From: Zerene cesonia
Taxonomy: Eukaryota > Arthropoda > Insecta > Lepidoptera > Pieridae
Assembly: GCF_012273895.1 (NCBI RefSeq)
Contig: NC_052121.1
Span: forward strand, 8,519,624 to 8,583,623
Direction of reading: 5' to 3'
Length of the DNA: 64,000 nucleotides
Of the stretch, positions 52,016 through 60,599 are shown one piece after another; position 1 is the stretch's first letter, and each line of letters starts with the position of its first letter. The notes beneath the pieces are model-generated. The model did no database searches and was not told where the DNA came from. It was given only the letters and a program-made list of their open reading frames with translations. Both the position numbers and the translations under genes were made by a program.

Positions 52016-52215
52016 TCCTACTAATATTATAAATGCGGAAGTTTGTAAGGATGTATGTATGTTTGTTACTCTTTCACGCAAAAAGTACTGAACCGATTGC
52101 AATGAAATTTCGTACGTAGACAGCTGGACAGCTGGAATAACATATAGGCAACTTTCTATCCCGATATTCCTACTTGATACGGACTTACGCGGATGAAACC
52201 GCAGGGCGCAGCTAG
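52016..52215 (+). mobile_element. Helitron-like element, family A, intact ends
   Basis: It starts TCCTACTAATATTATAAATG and ends GCAGGGCGCAGCTAG followed by T. The middle blocks match the other copies (CGATTGCAATGAAATTTCG, CCCGATATTCCTACTTGATA). The hairpin arms carry one change (CGCGGATGAAACCGCA). Unlike the copy at 45916, its 3' end is intact, yet the same 57-base flank follows it. Confidence 0.85.
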
Positions 52216-52230
52216 TATCTAATATGAATC

Positions 52231-52287
52231 ACTAAGTAATACGCCATTAAGTATTAAAGCGCAGATTTTAAGTTAACAGTTTGATCG
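52231..52287 (+). repeat. 57-bp flank shared with 46131-46187
   Basis: The segment aligns gap-free with the extra segment of the 45916 copy, with about five mismatches, and similarity stops abruptly after TTTGATCG. Here no second terminus follows. This locus may represent the original flank from which the other copy captured DNA. Confidence 0.7.
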
Positions 52288-52289
52288 TA

Positions 52290-54569
52290 TGAATGTTGAG
52301 ATTTAGGTATAGAAAGGAACTGAACTTAAAATTCCACATTTTTTTTATTATCTGTACTAATACATTTTAGTGAATAGTTGTCATCTGTCATCATAAACTA
52401 TTAAGCTCATACCTTGTAACTGCATCTCATACATATGACGACAAATAAAAACGTCGACTACGAACTTCGTTTAATTGCTTATTGATTTCATATTACTTAC
52501 TGATTATTAAACAAAACGAATATCTATATAACATTTTATAATATAAACCCAACAATCATCAATTTAATAAATCGTTACAACACCGTCATGTTAACAAAAC
52601 AAACACAAACACGCAAACAAATCGTAAGTAGCAATCGTGTTGCCGATAAAATCCACATACCGTTGCACTACCGTTACGATCTCGTGTCGGAGCGCCATTT
52701 AGCGTTCGACAATCGCAAGCAATAAAAGCGAGACAAACGATTCGATAGCTTGTCGAATATTCACTCGATCATGCTAAACAAACCGACTGACAGCCCTTTT
52801 GTAGGTCGCAATCGTATTGAATGCACCGATATGAGATAACTACCGTCATCATTTAGACGATAGCGCTCTCTGTCCTTAATAGAAGCGACGGAACTAGTTA
52901 TACAGACGGTTTCATTAACAATGCCACAGATAATATAATATGTGTTGGAAGAATTCGTTAAATGCATTTTGTTTATCAGAATGACAAATGATTTTAATTT
53001 GTATATTTCATGTTCAAATTGTAAAAAGATAATTTTCCGAAAGCATTTAAACGCTATCAGTTTTTTTTAATAGCTTCATTTAACAGCTCCTTACATCACT
53101 GCAATCTAAAACGACAATTCATAAACAATTGAAAAGTTTACATGAACAAATAAAATTGAGCTTTAATTTAACAAACATAATGATTATATTCTTGTAGCAG
53201 CTTAATATTCGTAGTTATCCCACGTAAGTGTTTGGAACATTTAACGAATCTCACTCAAATAGCTCGCAAACGACATTTGACCGCTCTATTCACATCTCGA
53301 GGCGGATCACGTTCAAAGGAATTCCTGAGCATGTCTCGGCTGCCGGCAGCTGATTCCGCGTGTTTTTACTTTTTAGGCCAAGGACCTTCCCGCCCCGTCC
53401 GTTCGTTAGGACTAACGAACTTTAGGGGCCCTTAATGTAGGTCACACTGAATTGCATCAGTTTATTACTCTTAATGACACCCGTTCTTTGCGGTTGACTT
53501 CATCGATTCGATACTCCCTTTTTATACGAGTTCACGCTCGTTTATTGCTTAAATAATGTTTTCAAAATAAGTCCAAGTATTGCATAGGATTTTAACTAAT
53601 TGTACCGATCTACAATTTCAGCTATCAATTGTTGTTCTATTGCAACGTAAATAGGTAAGTATGTATACGTGAAAGTATAGTCAGATTCACTATCATATCA
53701 CTATATGCCCTTAAATCTCATTCTCAGTTTTACAAACGGATTTACAAATGCGAACTGGGAATTGAAAGTTGTGAATGAAACGCTATATAGTCTATAGCAA
53801 GTTGCAACACCGCATGAGTCAATCCGGAGAGTATCACGATTGCACACAAGGATTTGGCGCCATCATATATCATTGTTCGCCGTGACTCACGGGCTATCAC
53901 TTTCGCATCGATACGCGAATATCGCTGCATCACCGTTCCGATTATCGCTAACACGATCGCGTATGGAAACTGTCGCCCACAGCGGTGTCGCAATCAAAAC
54001 AAACTTATTGTTTGTCTTTTCTCGGTACTGACATTTGGCAATATCCTTTATACCACGAACAGACATGTGTGTAACATAATTTAATATAAAACTGTTTATT
54101 TGCAATATGACAATGTGTGTTTATCATAAAACTAGCTGAACCACGTCTTATTCTGATGTATAAGCTATATCATTTAAAAATTTCATAAAAGTTCAGTCCA
54201 TTCTATAGTTTTTATATGAAGAAGTAAGAAACACCCATCCATTTAAATTCACAAATTTTCGCGTTAAAAATACTAATAGAATATTGACTATTCACGTATG
54301 TAACAATGTATTTAAAATGGTAATCGAATGGAATTCACCTCAAGATGTAACTCAAGCGATGTCCGTTACTCAACCGGCTCCTTACAAACGAAGAGGATTT
54401 AGTGGAAAAAAGTGTATCACGCTGCGCTACAAGACCTCACGCAGCTTCACAGTTAGTTACGGTTTACTACGGAATGTATGAGATAAAGGAAAAACATGAT
54501 CCAAGCTTCTCACCAGCCCTCTAATTGAAATTATTAAAATTGATGCCTTTAATTAAAATATGATTAAGT
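52290..54569. other. Unique sequence with a GC-richer patch at 53.3-53.4 kb
   Basis: No gene is supported. The patch at about 53280-53430 contains an acceptor-like TTTTTACTTTTTAG and an inverted repeat (listed separately), but the following frames close within about 55 bases. Several overlapping frames at 53742-54105 on both strands contradict one another and have no splice support. Confidence 0.4.
53401..53420. repeat. Perfect 9-bp inverted repeat with 2-base spacer
   Basis: GTTCGTTAG and CTAACGAAC are separated by GA. It sits in a GC-rich patch in otherwise AT-rich DNA and resembles a dimeric transcription factor site. Function is not established. Confidence 0.7.
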
Positions 54570-54848
54570 AAAAGCAGTGGTGGCTCAGGGGTGAGAACCT
54601 CGAACTTCAAAATCGATAAGTCGGAGTTCGAGACCGGGCGAGCGTGCAGGAAATAAATTGATTTTTCAATTTATCTGCGCATGTAGATAACATTACCACT
54701 GCTTAAAACGGTGAAGGGAAACATCGTGAGAAAACCGGAATGTCCGAGAATCAATCACTTGGCCAGCGTGGTGGATTAAGACCTGAACCCTCATGGGAGG
54801 CCTGTGTCCCAGCATTGGGAACATATAAGGGATTATGATGATGATTAA
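54570..54848 (+). mobile_element. tRNA-derived SINE, family A, with internal deletion
   Basis: It matches 48164-48470 from the A box (TGGCTCAGGGG, one change) and B box (AGTTCGAGACC, one change) to the GATGATGATT tail. About 30 bases between AGAATCAA and CACTTGGCCAGC, the GACATGTGACATCTGCC region, are missing. ATGATTAA at 54560-54567 and 54841-54848 is a probable 8-bp target duplication. Confidence 0.85.
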
Positions 54849-55149
54849 ATTAAATCTTGTTTAATAAAATGCTTTCGTTGCTAATGGATGTTGGTGATGA
54901 ACTATTCAGTTTAACGACTAAAACTTAAAATGTTAGAAAACGGAAGATAAAAGACTAGGATGGATTCGGAAATAGCTAGTAACAAATACATACGTTTATG
55001 TGTTAAAAGTTTGTGTCTACATCGGAATTCTTTTCTGTTGCTTGTTAAATAAATTGTGTCTATTTAATCTAACCTAATTTTATATTGTCACTTTACTTTT
55101 ATTTTAGGCTAAACTATACATACAAAATCTTAACAAGTGAAGAACTTAC

Positions 55150-55523
55150 CTGAGGGTTTCTCGGTGGTTGCGGCAGCCTCATAACAGGATGAGCAGGCAC
55201 TGGCATTCGCGTCGGCGGTGGTACATACGGCCTGGGGGCAGGCGGTGGCGGCGGGGCCGGCCTAGGCCCGTGCAATACCGTCACCGCCGGCATGAGGGGC
55301 GGAGGCCGGCGCTCCACTGGCTTTTCACCCATGGGCCTGGCCATGGCCTTCTCCGCCATCGCTTTCTCAACCATCGCCAGGTGCTCAGATGGTCTTATGA
55401 GACGGGGTGGGGCTGAACGGGGCTTCGGTTCGGGGCGGACGCTCGGGCGGGGCGGCGGCGCCGGCGGCACCCCGCGCCCCCGCCGCGCCGCCTCCGATTC
55501 ATCCGTCATCGGGGCGCGCCAAT
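55150..55523 (-). CDS. Proline-rich coding exon of an unrecognised gene
   Basis: The exon is 374 bases long and strongly GC-rich against AT-rich surroundings. The acceptor is CTTTCTTTTTGCCAG before 55523 and the donor is CAG|GTAAGT after 55150, both near-perfect consensus. The frame is open throughout: two bases of a split codon, then 124 codons ending in phase 0. An in-frame ATG at 55509 (MTDESEAARRGRG...) could be the start if the upstream exon is untranslated, giving 120 codons here. About 31% of these residues are proline, with PPPPP and PxxP motifs of the kind bound by SH3, WW, EVH1 or profilin, and a short charged Met/Ala repeat (VEKAMAEKAMA). No folded domain, signal peptide or membrane segment is visible. 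It is probably a disordered N-terminal or linker region. I do not recognise the gene. The rest lies in exons not seen, at lower coordinates or in gap 2. Confidence 0.85.
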
Positions 55524-56054
55524 CTGGCAAAAAGAAAGATTAATGTCAGTCTATACTCCATACTCATTTGAGGTGTGATGAATCAGTGAGCAGAAGGAAT
55601 AATTCTTAATAAACAGACTGTATGTAAGCATACAACCACACAGTGTTTTAGGTTAAAACTACGTTATAAAATTAAAACCTTCTTCAAGTGAACTATAAGT
55701 TCTAGATACTATAAATTCTAATAATTAGTTCTTTTTCATTTTGTGAGAATATGCTGTATACTTATAACAGCTGTTATCAATTTATTTTCGAGATATAGGC
55801 ACGCTGACCATTACAGTCACCTACAACGTTTAGAACCTGTATATTTTATGTACTTATGTATCTGTAAATTAAATCCGAAAGTTTCATTTTGGGAAGCATA
55901 AAAAACACTAACTTCCAACTTCTTACTAAATAAACACTAAACTTCATGAATCAATGATGGCTTAATCTTAATATCGTAAATTTGTAACAGCGCCATCTAT
56001 ACGTTATACGCGGAACTAGATCAAGTGAAGGCGAACGGACCATCGTAGCAGAAA
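55524..56054. other. Intron sequence of the minus-strand gene
   Basis: No further exon is evident. A 14-bp palindrome ATAACAGCTGTTAT with a CAGCTG E-box is at 55764-55777. CAGCGCCATCTA near 55989 is a motif common in lepidopteran repeats, but the repeat cannot be delimited before the gap. Confidence 0.45.
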
Positions 56055-57054
56055 NNNNNNNNNNNNNNNNNNNNNNNNNNNNNNNNNNNNNNNNNNNNNN
56101 NNNNNNNNNNNNNNNNNNNNNNNNNNNNNNNNNNNNNNNNNNNNNNNNNNNNNNNNNNNNNNNNNNNNNNNNNNNNNNNNNNNNNNNNNNNNNNNNNNNN
56201 NNNNNNNNNNNNNNNNNNNNNNNNNNNNNNNNNNNNNNNNNNNNNNNNNNNNNNNNNNNNNNNNNNNNNNNNNNNNNNNNNNNNNNNNNNNNNNNNNNNN
56301 NNNNNNNNNNNNNNNNNNNNNNNNNNNNNNNNNNNNNNNNNNNNNNNNNNNNNNNNNNNNNNNNNNNNNNNNNNNNNNNNNNNNNNNNNNNNNNNNNNNN
56401 NNNNNNNNNNNNNNNNNNNNNNNNNNNNNNNNNNNNNNNNNNNNNNNNNNNNNNNNNNNNNNNNNNNNNNNNNNNNNNNNNNNNNNNNNNNNNNNNNNNN
56501 NNNNNNNNNNNNNNNNNNNNNNNNNNNNNNNNNNNNNNNNNNNNNNNNNNNNNNNNNNNNNNNNNNNNNNNNNNNNNNNNNNNNNNNNNNNNNNNNNNNN
56601 NNNNNNNNNNNNNNNNNNNNNNNNNNNNNNNNNNNNNNNNNNNNNNNNNNNNNNNNNNNNNNNNNNNNNNNNNNNNNNNNNNNNNNNNNNNNNNNNNNNN
56701 NNNNNNNNNNNNNNNNNNNNNNNNNNNNNNNNNNNNNNNNNNNNNNNNNNNNNNNNNNNNNNNNNNNNNNNNNNNNNNNNNNNNNNNNNNNNNNNNNNNN
56801 NNNNNNNNNNNNNNNNNNNNNNNNNNNNNNNNNNNNNNNNNNNNNNNNNNNNNNNNNNNNNNNNNNNNNNNNNNNNNNNNNNNNNNNNNNNNNNNNNNNN
56901 NNNNNNNNNNNNNNNNNNNNNNNNNNNNNNNNNNNNNNNNNNNNNNNNNNNNNNNNNNNNNNNNNNNNNNNNNNNNNNNNNNNNNNNNNNNNNNNNNNNN
57001 NNNNNNNNNNNNNNNNNNNNNNNNNNNNNNNNNNNNNNNNNNNNNNNNNNNNNN
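56055..57054. other. Assembly gap of 1000 N
   Basis: Exactly one thousand undetermined bases inside the presumed intron upstream of the proline-rich exon. A missing exon here cannot be excluded. Frames reported across it are artefacts. Confidence 0.99.
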
Positions 57055-57170
57055 TGATGTTGAAAAGGGGGAGGGGGGTGGTCTTAAACCTCACTACGTA
57101 TCACCAATGGGGGAGAGGGGGTTAAAAAATGCTAAAAAAAGATCACGTGATTAATGGACAACCCCAAAGC
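57055..57170 (+). repeat. G-rich interspersed repeat at the gap edge
   Basis: AAAAGGGGGAGGGGGGTGGT, GGGGGAGAGGGGGTTAAAAA and GATCACGTGATTAATGGAC, then AACCCC, follow an order I know from recurrent lepidopteran repeats. The left part is lost in the gap. G-rich repeat sequence may be why the assembly broke here. Confidence 0.45.
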
Positions 57171-58284
57171 GCGCGAAACCGGCGACGTAGCGTCTACATA
57201 AAACGCGTCAGTGCCTTAAAAAATAACCGCCTTTTGTTTCAAGTATTACAACTACCGTTATTCAGCTTATTGTGTATTATTCATCGAGGCGAACCATCTG
57301 TTCGCATTTACGTAAATTACGTTCTGTTGTACCGTTGAAGGATGTAATTAAGTATTTTATAGGCATTTATATATGAACTTTGATTACCAAAGTACGATTA
57401 TACGATTAAATATGAAATTACATACTTATCTCACGTCGTAAATTAAGATTCATCATTACTTAAAGCTCTCGTAAAGTGTAAAATTTAAATTGCATAAAAA
57501 CATGCGTCGTGGCGAATTTTAATATGCACTTTTGAATAAAATCCTAATGAAATCCCATTTACCAGTGAAACATTTCCTTTCGTCTCAATTCAATTATTAA
57601 TTATTATATTAACATAAATCAGTACAAAAGTAACGAGATCATTCAAATTTAACATAATATGTATAATAAATAGTATAAACAACATTTACAATAATAATCA
57701 ATTAAAAACCTGCATCCAATAAATTAATACGAAATTATAACATTTTTCATTGACTGCTTTACGGAAAAACAACGACATATAAAGTCCAATAGAGTTTTAT
57801 TAATTATTCAGTAACATAAACAAATCTCTTCTCTCTTACATCGTAACTAAACACAAGTATTTATATAACTATTTCAGCAACTGCATTCAAACAAAGAGCA
57901 TTGCCACAGGGACTGCATGCCTAAACACCCACATCCCTCACCTATTCAAACGCATGAATTAAACATGAAAAATCGCTTATTTTGTATCTGTTTGTTATAC
58001 TTTATGCAAACGGCGAAATGTCTCACAGACCGGATTAGATAATAGTGAATGCAAAAAAGGATGGTTATGTACTTATCATTAAAATTATGTCTTCACATAC
58101 AATTGTTAGTTTATTTAATTGTGACATATCTCGTCATGAGCCCGATGACCCAAACTGAAACTCTTGAAAAGGATTCATTTTTGTACTCCATATTAAGTTC
58201 AAAGTGAACTTCATAAAGACTGTCACTGTTAGATACCACTAACTATATCTATAATAAGTAGTTATTTATTTATGCTTTAATTCA
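57171..58284. other. Unique AT-rich sequence, presumed intron
   Basis: No exon with matching splice sites on the minus strand was found. The plus frame 57129-57338 is partly repeat and has no support. Confidence 0.45.
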
Positions 58285-58464
58285 ACATCATCAACATCAT
58301 CAGCCATCATATATGTTCCCACCGCTGCGTCACAGGCCTCCTATGAGGGTTCAGGCCATGATTCACCACGCTGGCCAAGTACGGGTTGGCAGATGTCACA
58401 TGTCGTCGAACATGTTTTGATTCTTGGTCATACCGGTTTCCTCACGATGTTTTCCTTCCCCATT
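58285..58464 (-). mobile_element. 5'-truncated SINE, family A
   Basis: On the minus strand the order is GGAAGGAAAACATCGTGAGG, AAACCGGTATGACCAAGAAT, GACATGTGACATCTGCCAAC, GCCAGCGTGGTGAATCATGG, CCTCATAGGAGGCCTGTG and a GATGATGTTGATGATG tail. It corresponds to about 48302-48470 of the full SINE. The A and B boxes are missing. Confidence 0.8.
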
Positions 58465-60426
58465 TTTACATGGAGACAGTAATATTGTTGACAATGTCGA
58501 GTCTATTTCTACATCTAGATCTTTGAGTTTGAGCCATTTGTGATCATCACAACCAGTATTTGCATATCGCACAGCCAGTTCAAATATATCAACTGTCATG
58601 CGCCCATCTTTATTGTGTGTGAAACGTTATCTTTAGTGCTATAATAAAACTAGATTTTATTATATCCAAACTTGATGGAACGAGAACTGAATATTATGTA
58701 ACTACACAATCGTATGTGTTTATCACAACGGCGATTGGAAAATATATTTAATCTTAATATATTTAATCCTTTAGTAATTATAATTATTATTTGAGTATAT
58801 CTAGAACATTCCATAAAAGTACTTCTTTGTTGTATAACATTCAAATGCTTTAAAAAAACTGTTTCCATAAATAAATACATAACAATTGGCGAATAAAACG
58901 TTTGAACAAAATTTTCACGTAGTAAATTTGCATATAGGCCTGAGGGTTCGCTCGCATGCAATTCGCCTTTTTAAAACCCCTTCCCCATAATAAATTTTCA
59001 CCCCTTGCATCACTGCAAATTTTCCTTTGCGAACAAAAGAAGTCTATGTCTTTCTAGAGGATTCCGTGTTACCTTTTACAAACACTTATAATAAATCCGT
59101 ATAAAATTCAAACGAAAAGATCAAAATAGAATTAAGATTTAATGCTTTCAAAATAAGATAGATGAATACAACAAAAATGTATAACGGAGGTTACAGTACG
59201 AGATTTTAACATTACAATACCATTAATTTATCTTTGTATAATTTTTTCAAATTATAAGGTGTATGCACACTTTCTACACACCACGCATTCATGCAATGTT
59301 GCATTAGAATTCCAGTAATTTCTACGTTTCTCAGTCTGGATTGCGGTTGCTTATGTTTGAACTCGTATAATTTTCTAACGATTATCATTAGAAAGTTACA
59401 TTGAAACTAAATTAAACTGTGTAAACATTTCTGCACAGACACATAAATACGACCTGTTGTACCATACTCTAATTATCTAATTTTCAATCGCCTTCAAAAA
59501 ATTCGGAGGTTTTTGTGATTGTGTCTGTCACTTCAGAACTTTAGATTGGGTGAACCCATTTCGAACTGTGAAATATGGACTAGTTCTGAATTTTGGAGGC
59601 AGTTATTTTTGATTAAAAAAAGTTATGTTTTTCCCACATTTTCCCAACATTTTGGAAACTACTAAATCGAACTACGATTGTTCGACCACAGCTTTACTTT
59701 TACCCATATTTAAACCCTCTATTTGCTACCCTGCTTTCCACAGAAGCACGCGATGCTTGTGTAAAAAGGTCGTTTAAGCAAGGTAATACTATCGAAACAT
59801 TACCGCGGTTTAAGTATGTAGAAAACCTATTAAAGGGTCTAATTGACACACGGGCCGCGGTTCCAGCCGGAGCGACCGGTTCAATAGCTGGGACAAGCGA
59901 AGCGGAATCAATTATGTGTTAATTAGCGTCCAGGACGTGTTTGGAACTAGCGGCTTTGGTTTGGAGATTTTTTAGAAATTGAACATTTTAACGGATTTTA
60001 AACGCGATTCATTACGACGTTCGGACACGGCACAGCAAGCGTTGTCACGGGCAGGGTTCAATTGATAGATTAGATATTGTTTCTGTATAACGCTTTATAA
60101 TACTGAATATTATTTTACAGTTTGACATAGCGCTTTTTTATGTGTTCATAGTGAGTGATATGTATCCATAGGTATATATAGAATTAAATTAACATGCCCG
60201 TTTATCCATCCTTTTAACCAATATGCTATCAGATTAAAATTAAAGCTCCACAGATTGCGCATTATTTACCACTAAACCAACTCAACTGCTATATAGCATA
60301 CAAATACTTCACATTCAAACAATCAACAAACTATTATGTACAAGAATTCGTGATGGAACAATCTCGAACACTCAAACTTATCCAATAACAAAAAGCAAAC
60401 ACAACAAATTCAAACATCACACATAC
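58465..60426. other. AT-rich sequence, presumed intron, with old repeats
   Basis: A possible diverged repeat at about 59500-59720 (AATTCGGAGGTTTTTGTG, TTAGATTGGGTGAACCCATT) resembles lepidopteran interspersed repeats, but I see no second copy. The block at 59985-60062 is listed separately. A GC-richer patch at 59845-59900 could be a conserved element. No exon is recognised. Confidence 0.4.
59985..60062 (+). repeat. Fragment of the CGACGTTTCG repeat family
   Basis: TTTTAACGGATTTTAAACGC, GATTCATTACGACGTTCGGA and CACGGGCAGGGTTC match parts of the block at 9165-9240 and the left arm of 33365-33409. It is an old, partial copy. Confidence 0.45.
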
Positions 60427-60510
60427 CTTGTAAATCAACACTAATATAGTCAATAGGTTTACGCAACGCATCCAACGTGTAACTACGAGAGCTTTTTGCA
60501 CATACTACAA
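60427..60510 (-). other. Putative first exon of the proline-rich gene
   Basis: A strong donor, CAAG|GTATGT, ends the segment at 60427 on the minus strand, and a promoter-like module lies just upstream. The 5' border at about 60510 is a guess. As an untranslated exon it could splice directly to 55523, with translation starting at 55509. Two coding alternatives exist. An ATG at 60471 gives 15 codons (MRCVNLLTILVLIYK) ending in phase 0, which does not match the next acceptor. Another frame (LDALRKPIDYISVDLQ) ends in phase 1, which does match, but it has no ATG and would need an acceptor within the X-box region. Confidence 0.4.
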
Positions 60511-60513
60511 AGC

Positions 60514-60529
60514 CGTTGCCACGGCAACG
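60514..60529. promoter_or_regulatory. Palindromic RFX X-box
   Basis: GTTGCC-AC-GGCAAC at 60515-60528 has two perfect half-sites with a 2-base spacer; one more base pairs on each side. This is the canonical X-box bound by RFX factors, which in animals drive genes for cilia and sensory neurons. It lies roughly 85-100 bases upstream of the donor at 60427 on the minus strand, a typical promoter distance. Binding is inferred, not shown. Confidence 0.7.
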
Positions 60530-60560
60530 ATGTTTACATTACTTTCCCTCCAAATATTCT

Positions 60561-60571
60561 ACGCATGCGCA
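60561..60571. promoter_or_regulatory. NRF1/EWG-like site
   Basis: ACGCATGCGCA (minus strand TGCGCATGCGT) differs from the NRF1 consensus at one edge base. It is about 33 bases from the X-box on the upstream side for a minus-strand gene. Together they look like a TATA-less promoter. Confidence 0.5.
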
Positions 60572-60599
60572 GTGTACAAATAAAAAAAAAAAACAAAGG

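Noticed and set aside
55524..55530. Start of the proline-rich frame at 55530 (MPD...)
   Set aside because: The codon there is TTG and lies inside the acceptor site (TTGCCAG); the exon begins at 55523 and the first real ATG is at 55509.
55168..55543. Two plus-strand frames of 82 and 83 codons over the proline-rich exon
   Set aside because: They are shadows: GC-rich sequence has few stops, and the consensus splice sites fit only the minus strand.
56021..57094. 357-codon minus frame
   Set aside because: It is an artefact of the second 1000-N gap.
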